From Lineus longissimus (lineage: Eukaryota; Nemertea; Pilidiophora; Heteronemertea; Lineidae), in the NCBI RefSeq assembly GCF_910592395.1, contig NC_088325.1, positions 9,610,109 to 9,674,108 on the forward strand: DNA of 64,000 bases. The letters are read 5' to 3'. Shown here piece after piece: positions 1 through 11,034 of this stretch (position 1 is the first letter of the stretch; the number at the start of each line of letters is the position of its first letter). The position numbers and the translations under genes are program-made. A model generated the notes under the pieces. That model did not search any database. It was not told the DNA's origin and saw nothing but the letters and a program-made list of their open reading frames with translations.

Positions 1-230
1 ATATGGGCATGGTTTTATATAGATATATGTCCTACAAAAAAATCTCACCTCTTTCTATGTCTGTGAGGAGAATCGCTGGCAGGTTTGTCCAGGGCGAAGG
101 TACATTTACTTGGGAGGCCAGGGTGGTTCCATTCATAGTCGATCGAGCCGGACTTTACCGGGCACTCACGCTTGTCCGTGGTACTTATCTGTAACAATAT
201 TTTATGTGTTATATTTTCAATTGTCTTTGA
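1..230. other. Intergenic sequence, nothing recognised
   Basis: A 63-codon open frame (3-194, +) lies here but has no recognisable motif, splice context or partner exon. I see no RNA gene or repeat in this stretch. Confidence 0.4.
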
Positions 231-688
231 TACAGGCTAGTTGCTAGTCCCAACTATGGTCTCGAGGCACTTGTGCTTATCACAACCCAGTTGCTAGCAG
301 CAACCATGTTCTCAGGGCACTTGGTGCTTCTCACAGCCTAGTTGCTAGCGGTAACTACAAATTGCATGTTTTAAAGGAATAATCCAGACCCCATTTATCT
401 CTGACCCAATTAACTTAATACCTTATCAATAAACTACATAGAAAGTTCATCTCATTTGCGCCAGTTGATTTATCACAAAACGCGATTTTCAAAAAAACCC
501 GCATAGAAAAAAACATTCAATCCCAGCATCTTCCCATGAATACGCTGTGACGTCACAAGAGGTCAACCGAGGCATTTGTGCTTATCTCACACACAGTCTA
601 GTTGGTTCTAAGAGCACTAGTGCCACTAGTGCTTATTACTGCCGAGTTGCCAGCAGCTAATATTATGACCTAAAGGGCACTTGTGCGA
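231..688. repeat. Decayed tandem repeat, unit about 62 bp
   Basis: Phrases such as CAGTTGCTAGC, GCAACCATG and GGCACTTGTGCTTATC recur at about 240, 290, 345, 570 and 650. Units are degenerate and separated by unrelated sequence at 360-560. It looks like an old minisatellite. No gene is visible. Confidence 0.5.
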
Positions 689-960
689 TTAAAGGCCTAC
701 GTCGTTTGTTATAAATTTTAAATTTTGAATTTGTAATTGAATTAAAAAATGCCCAATGGCGAAAATACATACTAAATATAAATTTCAACATTGCCGTTGT
801 GTAGACTGATATACAAATACTATGAATACTATGAAGTTTAAACAATTTGTATTCACAATAACTGCACTACGGCATTGTGTATTATAGTGGATTTCTATTT
901 AACTGGACTGTCACAAGTATACGTGGACCGTCACAAGTATACGAACAGCGTAACCCTTTA
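689..960. mobile_element. MITE family A copy (TIR TAAAGGSGTACGCCGTT-like)
   Basis: Starts TTAAAGGCCTACGTCGTTTG and ends with the inverted counterpart AACAGCGTAACCCTTTA. The interior is shared with the copies at 2090-2440, 16011-16248, 17502-17733 and 38604-38818: AATTTGTAATTGAATT, CAATGGCG, CTGATATACAAATACTAT, TGCACTACGGCATTGTGT. It is non-coding, about 240-270 bp, with short terminal inverted repeats, so a non-autonomous DNA transposon is likely. This copy has a small internal duplication (CACAAGTATACG twice near 915-945). Confidence 0.75.
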
Positions 961-1300
961 AGGGATGTCAATTTGGACTGCATGTGACAAATTTCAACAT
1001 TTTTATGGGGGAAATCTTTCAATATGACCTACCTACCTGCTTGCGAAAAGTAGCTTTTATCATATTGTTGCTATACAATACACAAGGTATTCTAAAAACA
1101 AAACTAATCACATATATGACCCAACTATAGCTATGATCAGCAGTGTAGAGCCAGCAGATAACATACACTGAATATATCATTAGATATTACATTTGTACTA
1201 GGCCTACATGTAATCCTAACATTTAATATGTATCACCTCGATAAATGTTTATTCAATTCAGACAATATTGATATACTGTGCCAACAGGTTAACAGCCCTA
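961..1300. other. Intergenic, no feature seen
   Basis: AT-rich sequence without a recognisable gene, repeat or RNA. Confidence 0.4.
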
Positions 1301-1304
1301 TGCC

Positions 1305-2090
1305 ATTCATGAATGAAATGGCCAAGGGCCATTGTGCTCACTATATAGAAATTTGGTGGATAGAAATTCATCCTGATTAAGAAACATGCTACATGTATGG
1401 AAAAGGCCAAACCAAAGTCGGTATGACATGTGATGTATCGTTACTTGGAGTACCTTCCATAAAAATATCATCAAGAAGAAGCCACTAATAAGCGAAATAA
1501 TGCACTTGTTACTTTTTTCACTTTTGGCCTCCTGGTAGCCAGGTTGAAAATCAGATCAGATCGAAATTCGGTGTCCGAGGTTGCATGACGTAGGGAGTCT
1601 TGTGTCACTTGATCAGACTGAAATTCGGTGGCAGCTGTTATATGACGTAGGGAGTCATATGTAGCAAATTTAAAGTTCATAGCCCTAGCCCCTAGCAGTT
1701 GAGAAACGTGCCATAATTACACTCAAACGGCCAATTTACGCCATTTGACCTCTGTGACCTTGAAAACTAGGTCAAATCAAAAACCTGTATGATATGTGAT
1801 GTATCCTGCCATTAAAATGTTATCGAAAATGAATCACTCATGAGAGAGATATCACACTTTTCAGGTTTCCACTTCTGGCCACCTGGTGGCCAAGTCAAGA
1901 ATCAGATCGAACTGAAATTCATTGTCAGAGGTCACCTGACCTGGGGGGTCCTGTGTACAAAGTTTCAAGTTCATAGCCCTAGTGGTTAGGAGACATGCCA
2001 CTGTTCTTGAAACAGGATATGGACGACAACGACAGACAACAACAACAGATGGGGGACACAGAGGTGTTGTATCAACTTCCCACCTGAGAG
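1305..2090. repeat. Dispersed repeat family T (TGACCTCTGTGACCTTGAAAA)
   Basis: Shared at high similarity with 7985-8680. Landmarks in order: AAGGGCCATTGTGCTCAC, a block with GACGTAGGGAGTC, AAAGTTCATAGCCCTAGC, a direct repeat of TTGACCTCTGTGACCTTGA, CCACCTGGTGGCCAAGTC, and a tail of GACAAC triplets (2020-2050). The unit is internally repetitive: 1540-1700 and 1880-1990 are diverged copies of one another. Short open frames here (for example 1471-1680 and 1861-2094, -) come from the repeat. It is probably a derelict DNA transposon or satellite-like element. Confidence 0.65.
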
Positions 2091-2440
2091 TCAAAAATTT
2101 GAAATTTGTAATTAGAATTCGAAAGTATTCAATCTTTCGAATACATATAAATTTCGAAAATGTTCTATTCTTTAATTAAAAATATAAATTTTAACATTGC
2201 GGTTTTGCAGACAGATCGATCAAATATTATCAAGTTTAAGCCAAGTTGCATGTTAACTGCACTGTGGCATGTGTCATTGTGTATAACTGTATTTCTATTA
2301 CAAATACTAAATCCCATGTAATGTTCCAAGGTTCAGCCAATTTGCATCTTAACTGCACCAAGGCAATGTGTCACTGCGGAAAACTGCATTTTTATTTTCC
2401 TGGAGCACCAGTGATAACGAACAGCGTTGACTAAGGAGAG
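2091..2440. mobile_element. MITE family A, rearranged copy
   Basis: Carries the family A blocks AAATTTGTAATTAGAATT, TAAATTTTAACATTGCGG, TGTGTCATTGTGTATAACTG and CCTGGAGCACCAGTGATAACGAACAGCGTT. The GCATGTTAACTGCAC / GCATCTTAACTGCAC segment occurs twice (2247 and 2345), so this copy is longer than the others. It covers part of the 140-codon minus frame, which is therefore not a gene. Confidence 0.6.
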
Positions 2441-2550
2441 CCCAATTTTTGCTAATTTCATGATTGAATAGCTGCAAAATAACGCTATTCCCAAAAAGAA
2501 AAATTGTGAATTTTCGGAAATTTTTCGGCGGTGAATATCAGGCCTAAAGT

Positions 2551-2640
2551 TGATAAAGTAACAGCCCTTCTGACGGCCGATCAGGGGGGAGTCTATCGGC
2601 AGTGAATGATGGATAAACGCAAGACGACGGTGGATCAGCA
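2551..2640. repeat. Dispersed repeat pair with 15633-15717
   Basis: GATAAAGTAACAG, CCTTCTGACGGCCGATCA and ATCGGC.GTGAA are shared with 15633-15717 at about 85 percent over 85 bp. No coding or RNA function is recognised. Confidence 0.6.
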
Positions 2641-2759
2641 TGGCTGAAAAGAGCGTCTTGTAAAAAAACGTTAACCCAGGTTGGTAAAATGTGATAGTAA
2701 TTTGCAGCAAGACAGCTTTTTCAGTATTTGCAGCAAGACCGAATGAGTTTATCAAAGTA

Positions 2760-2920
2760 CAGTGGAACCTCCCTTAGCGGACACCTCTCTATTAAGGACA
2801 CTAGTTTTGGTCCCAAATTGGTTGTTTCCATTCAATTTGACCTCTCTAATCAGGACACCTCTCGATTAAGGAATAGCACTTCTCAGTCCCAAGGGTGTCC
2901 TTATTAGAGAGATTCTACCA
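2760..2920 (-). mobile_element. MITE family P copy (pogo/Tigger-like TIR)
   Basis: Starts TA-CAGTGGAACCTCCCTTAG and holds the family core (ACTAGTTTTGGTCCCAAATT, TCAATTTGACCTCTCTAATC). It ends in a degraded GATTCTACCA. The 5' CAGT...ACCTC end with a TA target recalls pogo/Tigger (Tc1-mariner) termini. Family P recurs at 3043, 14097, 19032, 22294, 29575, 33640, 37785, 38985, 49453, 62466 and 63520. It encodes nothing itself. Confidence 0.8.
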
Positions 2921-3042
2921 TAAATCAAGTTTCCACTCTGAGAATGAGTAACAGTCGTCGAGCAAGAACGTGGATTAATTGGATTGACGAAAGTCTTTTG
3001 TTAATTCTTAAACAAGTAGATTAAGATGAATAACGAACATTA

Positions 3043-3225
3043 CAGTGTAGTAGAACCTCTCTATAAAGGACACCATCAGGACTTACATATGCCGCCCTTA
3101 ATAGAGAGGTGTCCTGATTAGAGAGGTCAAATTGAATAGAAAGTACCAATTTTGGACCAAAACTAGTGTCCTCAATAGAGAGGTTGTCCTCACTAGAGAT
3201 GTTTGCACTAAGGGAGGTTCCACTG
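3043..3225 (+). mobile_element. MITE family P copy
   Basis: Full-length copy of about 183 bp with TA-CAGTGTAGTAGAACC at the left and GGAGGTTCCACTG-TA at the right. It is inverted relative to the copy at 2760, so the two lie 120 bp apart head to head. Frames at 3021-3242 and 3098-3370 (-) are read through this repeat. Confidence 0.85.
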
Positions 3226-3416
3226 TATGCACTTTGCGCCAACGAAGCCTCGTTTTTAATTCAGTGGTTATGGTTAGGCTTGGGTTGGTGCAATAGATGG
3301 AAGCAGTCAGAAAGTATTTAAAATCAGATTCTTTAATTTGAGGTGTTTCGCTTCGAGATTGATACCTCACTGTCGGTATTGATTGTCTACCACCAGTTGG
3401 GTAACAATTCCTTTAA
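3226..3416 (+). repeat. Foldback family F flank (GAATTC..GGTTATGG..GGTATTGATTG)
   Basis: Shares ATTCAGTGGTTATGGTTAGGC, GGTTGGTGCAA, GGAAGCAGTCA and GATACCTCACTGTCGGTATTGATTGTC with 8925-9110, 23478-23810, 36010-36345 and 55325-55565. This copy lacks the palindromic core and ends at AACAATTCCTTTA. It abuts the MITE on its left. Confidence 0.65.
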
Positions 3417-3958
3417 ACTATATGTACCTGGATTCCAGATCAACCTGTGCATAAGCATGCATTTATGAAGTCATATCAGTATACATCCATCATATCAACA
3501 CAACAGGTCAATAAACATTGAAAATTATCACCAACTGAATTTGAAACACTTCACTAGACGAGTGTAATGCTGCCACAAAATCCAAGTCGGAGTGGGAATT
3601 GTAATAGTTCTTTGTATCAACTGTATAGTACTGCAGTACAACTTCACAACATCACCAAAAGTATACAGGTACCATAAAATCTCAAGAATTTGAAATGTAA
3701 AACATACCTTACGGAAACTTCCCTTCCTCATTTTCTCTCCCACAGAAAGATTTACTTGACCAAGATAGATGATTCAAGATAGATCATCAACCTGCCACAA
3801 AGATCAGGCTATCAATGTTGACACTGAGGGATGTAAACACCACTCAGGTATAGAATCCACATCACAAACTGTGTCAAGTTTAACAATTTTATGACAACCA
3901 GAACAAACTTACAAAGGATCCCGATCTTTATCAATCTGACTGAGGGAAACTCTCATAT
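3417..3958. other. Intergenic, no feature seen
   Basis: AT-rich. One 71-codon minus frame (3528-3743) has no recognisable domain. Nothing supportable. Confidence 0.4.
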
Positions 3959-3959
3959 G

Positions 3960-4770
3960 TTAACCCCCGTATCACCAAAATGTTAACCCAATATTACCCA
4001 CACATTACTACCTGTATCACCCACACGTTAACCCTGTATCACCCATATAAGTATCATCCACATGTGAACCCTGTATCACCAGCATTAAACCCCATTTTAC
4101 CCACACAAACCTGTATCACCCACATGTTCCCCCTTTATCACCCACATGTTAACCCTGTATCACCCACATGTTCCCCCTTTATCACCCACATGTTAACCCT
4201 GTATCACCCACATGTTCCCCCTGTATCACCCACATGTTAACCCTGTATCACCCACATAAGTATCATCCACATGTGAACCCTGTATCAACAGCATTAAACC
4301 CCATATTACCCACACAAACCTGTATCACCCACACGTTCCCCCTTTATCACACACACGTTATTCCTGTATCACCAACATGTTAACCATCACAAACATGTTT
4401 GTACCATCCACATGTTAATCCTGTGGAACCTATGTACATGTTAACCCTGTATCGCCAATATAACCCTGAAAACCTATATGTTAACCCTGTATCACTAATA
4501 TGTTGACCCTGTATCACCACGTTAACCCTGCGTCACCCACAGGTTAACCCTGTATCGCCAATATAACCCTGTATAACCTATATGTTAACCCTGTATCACC
4601 AATATGTTGACCCTGTATCACCACGTTAACCCTGCATCATCCACATGTTAACCCTGTATCGCCAATATAACCCTGTATAACCTATATGTTAACCCTATAT
4701 CACCAATATGTTAACCCTGTATCACCACGTTAACCCTCCATCATCCACATGTTAACCCCGTATCAGCACA
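3960..4770. repeat. Satellite, about 22-bp unit with higher-order structure
   Basis: Dozens of copies of GTTAACCCTGTATCACC(CACAT). The left half (3980-4390) alternates 22-bp units with GTTCCCCC variants. The right half (4440-4760) forms three units of about 104 bp sharing ATCGCCAATATAACCCTG, CCTATATGTTAACCCT, AATATGTTGACCCTG and CACCACGTTAACCC. Frames at 3980-4383 (+) are read through the array and are not genes. Confidence 0.9.
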
Positions 4771-5100
4771 TGAGCTGGTGTCTGGTCTCCAGCACCACAT
4801 TCACTCCGAGCAGATTCTCGTAAGCCTATTCTGTGAAGGGCACGAATTCAGAGTCATGAGACATGGTCAGCAAAATATAATCAGGTTTAAAGCAAATATT
4901 GCCAGAACAAACATAAGAGTTCATGATTAGAGAGACATTTCGTGCAATGCCATCAGACAACGACAGATGATAGTAACAGTGTTCACTGATAGAAGGAATG
5001 AAATTTGTACAATTTTCTGCACCATGTGACCGTCCACCAATGACCATTATCCAAGCCAACCAAGATTTTTAGTCCATTTAAACCCTTCATAGAGGAGCTC
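4771..5100. other. Intergenic, no feature seen
   Basis: A 77-codon minus frame (4826-5059) shows no motif or splice support. Confidence 0.4.
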
Positions 5101-5102
5101 AC

Positions 5103-5225
5103 TTCAATAGCTCAACTGATAGAGCAGTGGACCAGCAACCCAAAGATCTGTGCTTCGAATCCCTGTCAAGGCAACTTGATTTTTCTGTACTTATCTTATT
5201 CCTTCTTTATATGAGCCAGAATTAG
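5103..5225 (+). mobile_element. tRNA-derived SINE head
   Basis: TAGCTCAACTGATAGAGCA reads as a tRNA D-arm/A box. GTGCTTCGAATCC, about 35 bp later, reads as a B box. The anticodon stem between them does not pair well, and the sequence runs on into AAGGCAACTTGATTTTT with no CCA-proximal acceptor stem partner. I therefore call it a SINE or tRNA pseudogene and not a functional tRNA. Confidence 0.6.
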
Positions 5226-5439
5226 CATCCTGTATTTTTCAGTCGCAGAAAATAATTGGCTCATGTATGTTTGAATCATCATTTGTCAAGATAACTTGAT
5301 TTAAAGACAAAAGTTTGTAATAAATCACATCTTTTATCAAACCCATCTGAGTAATACGAAACCGCGGGACTGAGTTGACATCTTCCTCATTGACTAGCGC
5401 GGAAGACTTCTTTCTGGTACAAAGTTTATTCAGAAGGGT

Positions 5440-5570
5440 TACAGGAAAATTCGTCCCCGGAAAATTCGTCCCCGAGGATAATTCGTCCCCGGAAAATTTG
5501 TCCCCGAGGATAATTCGTCCCTGGAAAGTTCGTCCCCGAGGATAATTCGTCCCCAGAAAATTTTACAAAG
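5440..5570. repeat. Tandem repeat, 32-bp unit x4
   Basis: GGAAAATTCGTCCCCGAGGATAATTCGTCCCC is repeated with few substitutions. Each unit holds two TTCGTCCCC half-units. No array of unique spacers, so not CRISPR. Confidence 0.9.
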
Positions 5571-6780
5571 TTGAAAGTTTCTGACTTTACTTTCTAAGAC
5601 TCTTAAGTCTTGTCGAATTCAGAAGGCAGAATGGCAGCTATTCTGACCTTGGTGAGGGTTCTGACTCAGGCAGTCGGCACTAAACGGGACCGAAGTCGTG
5701 GATAGGCTAGGCAACCTTGAGCGAGCCAGAACTGACTGACTTGCAGTGAAAACTCACTGATATATATACAGAAATTGGGCCCAGCCTAAGGTTCCCCGAG
5801 TCGAGCCTGCACCAAAGCCATACATGATGTTGTAAATCATACATTTAAACATATTCTAAATCATGAAATCAGAGAAATATTTCCCCCCATCCCAAGGTTA
5901 TGTAACAGCAACAGGTGGATATCGATAACCCGATTCCCATCAGCTTGTTGGCAGGAATATCCCAGTGCACTGTTCTATCAACAGGCCTGTGAATTCCTGT
6001 CAACCAGAGTTGGAATATTGTAGCTGATGCAACCTCCATGATTACCAATAACCCAATTATAGTAAGCCCATGACTCATGAATCTGCTGAATTATTTAGTA
6101 CTAGCATTGTACCTGTGGTGCAGGCAGGTTTAAATGGGCTAGACCTTGAATAGATTGAATTGCAATGAAAATCTAATGCAATATCAAAGGAGCCATATCG
6201 AAGAGACAAATAAAACCAACCATTTGTCCACAGACTTGGACCTAGCTGTGGCGTGCTGTATGCGTGCATATAAAAGTATATCAGTTGGTCTGATAGAGAT
6301 GATGAGGCAATGCCTCGTTCCATAGTCAGCAATATGTGCCTTTTTATACGGAGAAGAAGGAGTACCCAGATAGGCCTTCACATGTCGGCCTCCAAATGGC
6401 TCGAACCAATTGCACTATCACTACTATAACTTTAAAATGCGTGCTCCTCCTACATGTAGCCAGGTCTCGGGCAAGGCACTTACTCGACAGGCAAGCTAGA
6501 CGTTCAGCACCGTGAGCAGCTCCTTGATAAGGCCATTTCAGGTTCAGCGCGCCTCTTCAGATCAATTATTGAAAGCTGTGGTGAGCACATAAACAGACCA
6601 TGATTGGTAACCTTCATTTGAAATTCCCTTCATAATCAAGGGCTAGCTCTGGCTAACACAGCACCCATAAACAATAGACCACCAATTTGACCCCAGCTTC
6701 TTACTGCGGGAAAACCCAAGTCCAGCAACCGAAAGTACCAAAAATACATTTTTGTTTACATTTGAACTGCACACATACGT
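5571..6780. other. Intergenic, no supportable gene
   Basis: Minus frames of 65-85 codons at 5869-6381 overlap each other and have no recognisable domain. No RNA gene seen. Confidence 0.4.
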
Positions 6781-6963
6781 TTGTTTACAATTTCTTTCCC
6801 CACGAAATCTCGAACATCAGGTGACCTGCAATCGTGGATTGAAAATAACATTAACCTTAGTTCAGCAGGTCAACAGGTGAAGGCTGTTCCAATCATCCCC
6901 CTACAGCCAGCTGTTCAACAGGTAATGTTAGCCACCCCACAGGGAGTGCAGGTAATTGATTAA
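6781..6963 (+). CDS. Gln/Val-rich open frame, possible exon
   Basis: A 60-codon frame begins ATG-like (alternative start) after a short pyrimidine tract and ends in TAA. Its last two thirds read SSAGQQVKAVPIIPLQPAVQ, then QVMLATPQGVQVID. This Gln/Val/Pro pattern resembles activation segments of glutamine-rich transcription factors. Several in-frame CAG-GT steps (near 6868, 6877, 6921 and 6951) could be donors. No partner exon was found. It is unassigned and may be chance. Confidence 0.2.
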   Translation: MFTISFPTKSRTSGDLQSWIENNINLSSAGQQVKAVPIIPLQPAVQQVMLATPQGVQVID

Positions 6964-7683
6964 GCCCCTGCATAACTAAACGGCTATGACTTGGCTTCTG
7001 TGAGTGGTAAGGAGAATTGACAGTGTCCGATTAAAAATCCCTCATTACTGCTCCGCTGAAGTAAATTTCCGAAAATAAACATAACGTTGCATCAGTATAA
7101 CATATCACCTGCAAACGTGCAAAATTTCGAGACGAAACACTACCCCCAAATGGCACTTTATCGAGCCGCCTTATAGTATTATGATATAGATATAGCCGCA
7201 TGTACACCACCTGAAAATGGACCACCAATCTTCTGGTTCGCAAACCAATGCCGCACCATCGAAAATCCACCAAGCGCGTACACCAGCGCTGCAGCTAGTT
7301 ATAAAATCCGGCAACAGATGGCGCGCAAACAATAAGCAGAGAGCGCCATTTCGAAAGCGCCGCCTGTCGCCGAACCATCTAACTAGCTAATTGCCGATCC
7401 ATTAGCGCGTACACCACGACAAAGCCGAGCTTTTAACAAGCCGGGCGAATTTAAATCATCAAGCTTGATGGGACAAATTTGTCGCGGCAATGTGGTGGTG
7501 TACGTGCAATTGGTACACCAATATTTCGTGGTGTACGCGCAACTTATATGATTGCACTAGTAATATGTGTAATGTTACCCTTTGGTATCAAGAGGATGGG
7601 CCTACATTTTGTACCATTTTAAAAGACATAATGAGTGGAAAGCCAGAGAAATGATTTCATAACTAGTCCAGAGACACTATCAC
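6964..7683. other. Intergenic with recurring GTGTACACC motif
   Basis: Motifs of the form GCGTACACCA / TGGTGTACG occur near 7199, 7276, 7407, 7496, 7510 and 7533 in both orientations. GC is locally higher at 7270-7470. No gene or tRNA was recognised. Confidence 0.4.
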
Positions 7684-7872
7684 AAAGAAAGTATAAAATA
7701 ACACCATTTTCTGTAGATCAACATAGAATTTTGAGACTAATGTAGCTTTAGACACTACCGTGTCTTCTTCAAGGTCTGTGGTAAAGACACTGTACGGTAG
7801 TGGCGAAAACTACATTAGTCTCAACAAAATTCCATGTCGATCTACAAAAAATTATTTTATACTTTCTATCTG
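7684..7872. mobile_element. Hairpin MITE-like element
   Basis: Left arm AAAGTATAAAATAACACC...GTAGATCAACAT...TTGAGACTAATGTAG is matched inverted by CTACATTAGTCTCAA...GTCGATCTAC...ATTTTATACTTTC at the right. Inner arms ACACTACCGTGTCTT/AAGACACTGTACGGTAGTG also pair. The arms are about 80 bp with a small loop. It is non-coding. Confidence 0.75.
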
Positions 7873-7939
7873 ATATTATTCATCTCAATTGACACGGCAT
7901 CTTCCTATTCTCATTCCAAAGACACTATTTCCTCCTCTA

Positions 7940-8680
7940 GATTACATGTCTCAAGTTATGACTTGACGTCTGCTTCCAAATAAAAAATTTTAAGTTCATA
8001 GCTTTAGTGGTTAAGAAACGTTTACATAGTAGTTACACTCAAACGACCAATTTACGCCATTTGACCTCTGTGACCTTGAAAAGTAAGTCAAATCAAAAAC
8101 CCATATGATATTTGATGTATCCTTGTTAGGAGAACCTACCATAAAAATATCATCAAAAACAAGTCACAAATAAGCAAATATTGCCATTTTTACCTTTTTT
8201 AGTTTTGGCCCCCTGGTGGCCAAGTCGAGGAATCAGGTCAGACAGAAATTCAGTGGCAGCGGTTATATGACGTAGGGAGTCATGGGTAGCAAATTTAAAG
8301 TTCATAGCTTTAGCGGTTGAGAAACGTGCCATGGTTACACTCAAAAACGGCCAATTTACCCCATTTGACCTCTGTGACCTTGAAAACTAGGTCAAATCGA
8401 AAACCCATACGATATGTGATGTTTCCTTGCTAGGAGAACCTACCATAAAAATGTTATCGAAAATGAGTCACTCTAAGAGAGATATCACACTTTTAGGGTT
8501 TCCACTTCTGGCCACCTGGTGGCCAAGTCAAGAATCAGATCAGACCGAAATTCATTGTCAGAGGTCACTTGACCTGGGGGTCCTGTGTGCAAAGTTTCAA
8601 GTTCATAGCCCTAGCGGTTAAGAAATGTGTCACTGATGGACTCTGCGGTATTGTATAGACTCCCCTAAGGTGAGCCAAAA
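7940..8680. repeat. Dispersed repeat family T, second copy
   Basis: Matches 1430-2090 block for block, including TTGACCTCTGTGACCTTGAAAA twice, GACGTAGGGAGTCATGGGTAGC and CCACCTGGTGGCCAAGTC. It ends with CCCTAAGGTGAGCC near 8668. The frames inside (8153-8344 -, 8427-8621 +) are repeat sequence. Confidence 0.7.
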
Positions 8681-8924
8681 ATAAACCTCTTGAAGAACAA
8701 TAGTAGGCCTATCTTTCATGTCGGAACAGACTATAAACTGATAATGTACTAACTGATTTATAGGTTATTAGTGTGACAGACCACTATGCTATCTTCAAAA
8801 TATGAATGAAATCATTTAAACTGAGTTTCCAAACACTTCAAACTTCAAATAAAGAGTGAACCACTTCACGCTTTTGAAAGAGCTGGCAATTGAAGTGGCA
8901 GACTTTTCAAATCATAATTTGGTC

Positions 8925-9115
8925 ACTTGAGCGGTTTGGGTGAGACAATCAATACCGACAGGGAGGTATTGATTGAGGTAACATCTCAAATTAAATGTTG
9001 AATAATGTGGTTTAAATGCTCTTGAAATGCTTCCACATTTTTTTACCAACCCAAGCGGTTCCGGTTGCCAGACCATAACCGTTGATTTCAACACTGTTAA
9101 TTGCAGTTCATTCCC
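8925..9115 (-). repeat. Foldback family F flank, minus copy
   Basis: GGTTTGGGTGAGACAATCAATACCGACAGGGAGGTATTGATTG is followed by a TTAAATGCTCTTGAAATGCTTCCACATTTTTT-type block and GGTTGCCAGACCATAACCGTTGATTTC. This is the reverse of the order at 55325-55565. Confidence 0.6.
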
Positions 9116-9295
9116 AACTCAGTTGTTTCAGAATTATTGGCCTTGTGACTCCTTCTTTGGCCAAAATTAGATTACCCCCTCTTAACTTAAAGGCCCCCCC
9201 CCCCCATAGATAAGACACCAGGTAAAAGCAATCACCTTTTTAATGTCTCATTCATGAAGGATGTGGCAATCGAGAATTTTTTGTTTAAACGCCTT

Positions 9296-9375
9296 GCAAA
9301 AGGACACAAATATGAAACAGCTGTGATCCCTCTGGCTGACCGCCAAGCACTCTAACCATTATGCCACCTAGCTTC
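9296..9375 (-). mobile_element. tRNA-derived SINE head
   Basis: On the minus strand, AGGTGGCATAATGGTTAGAG matches an A box/D-arm (Glu/Leu tRNA style), followed by TGCTTGGCGGTCAGCC and GGGATCACAGC. The B box is degraded and the cloverleaf does not close, so not a functional tRNA. Confidence 0.5.
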
Positions 9376-11030
9376 CCTGTCTGCTCATTGAATAACATGA
9401 TTGAAAGGATTGAAAGACCTTTCTGTGATTCCATTTTCTATAGATATTTTAACAGAATGAGAGTTATTCACACAGACTGAGTAAGTTATATAAAATTTGT
9501 TTTGTTATTTTAAACTCGCTGTTGTAAAACTAAAATTCAGAGCAGGCCCAGAGATTTTACATTTGAATTAGGTTTCTTAGCCTCAAATCATGAATGGACA
9601 ATAATTCCTATTCCAAAGGCATGTGGCATCTTTGGCAAACATGTCTCAATGAGTCATTGTGTCTAAATAGTCGATAATAGCTGTCTGTGAAGAGAAGACT
9701 AAAAATAACATGACATATCATATTACCCCTTAAAAAGCCTGGGTTCCCCAGAGGTACCCACCTCCGTACCCTGGGTTCCTAGGGTGTTGACAGGGTATTT
9801 GAAAAGAATCTAGAATAAAAACTAGAAGAGAAAAACCTTCCAAGTAAAGTTTGTGATGTTCCTCTAGCTTTCCTCTATCTATTTAAGAGTCCTGAATGAA
9901 AGAAGACGCCCTCATTTCTTTAAACGGAGACGAAAATGCCAGTGGTGGCCACTTTCTGACGTTTTTACCGAAATCGGCTCTATCCCAGCCCTAGGCCCTG
10001 CTGGGCGGCCCTATGAAAAAAAATCTGCTTGACTGGCGCCAGCAACACGCTGAGCGATGGGAGAGACATCATGTGGTAGTGGCTGAACTAATACTCGTTC
10101 AGTAACTGATAGCAATGGGCTCAACCATTCAGTACCAAAACCGGCCGCTCGGGTATATGTGCCTCTTGTCAGCGGCACAGAAAACGGCCGCCCGGGTTCT
10201 AGGGGTTAATTAAGTTTTTGTTCCTAGGAAGTTGCCGATACACTGCCATGGGTCACTGCACAATAATATTGATACAAATGATGAACTACAGGCAAAATGG
10301 GACAAAAGAAGCAGGCCTTTCTAATGTTTCTATAAGCAGCCTGTTGGTGAGCCAAGCTGAACCAGGGGACACCAGATATCATAACCACCAAAGCCACCAG
10401 TGATGCTCCTGACCCCATTCCTTCACTTTTGACTTCCCAGGCCCTACATGTAATCGGTCAACATAAACAGCGTCCACCAGCACCCACCAGCGTGCATCAG
10501 GTTTCAAGTCAGGTATAAAGTCATCAAAATAAAATCTAGTACTAGTAGCCATAAACGAAATAAGCACACCATCCATAACATATTTCATGAAAATTTCATG
10601 ACATTTAGGTGTAAGATAAGGGAGATGTTGTCTGAAATCACAGGGCTCCTGTAGTATTGGGAAGCCTTATCATTTCCTCAAAGTCAAATCCAACATGGCC
10701 ACCGACTGAGTGGTGGACGCCAGTCATTTTAGAAAACAACTCGCTAATCTAGCACACCATTAAATGTCAGGATCAGAAAATGTGACAATTTCCGGTTTAT
10801 TTTGTTTATGACCATTAGATTTTATTTTAATTACTTTAATTACTTTTAAACCTGGTGGACACTGGTGGACGCTGTTTACTACAGTTCAGTATGACCCCGT
10901 GTAATCATATTTTAACCACATGGCAATAGTACTAACAATACATTATAACAAGTGTATTTCAGTCTCAAAATCAATCTTATTAGTCTTATTAAAATACTAC
11001 ATACAATCTATCCCAATTGAAAAGAGTTAA
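9376..11030. other. Intergenic, no supportable gene
   Basis: Poly-C tract at 9198-9207 lies just left of this block. The frames at 10218-10588 overlap on both strands and carry no motif. Several GTGGTGGACGCTG / CCACCAGCG phrases recur near 10480 and 10855 in opposite orientations, which suggests a weak inverted repeat. Confidence 0.35.
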
Positions 11031-11034
11031 TAGA

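Noticed and set aside
2333-2755. 140-codon minus-strand ORF
   Set aside because: It runs through MITE family A and the dispersed repeat at 2551-2640, and has no protein motif.
3960-4770. Telomeric or subtelomeric repeat
   Set aside because: AACCCTG occurs only inside a longer 22-bp unit; there is no (TTAGGG)n or (TTAGG)n run.
5103-5225. Functional tRNA gene
   Set aside because: A and B boxes are present, but the anticodon and acceptor stems do not pair; called a SINE head.
5440-5570. CRISPR-like array
   Set aside because: Contiguous tandem units with no unique spacers; the genome is eukaryotic.
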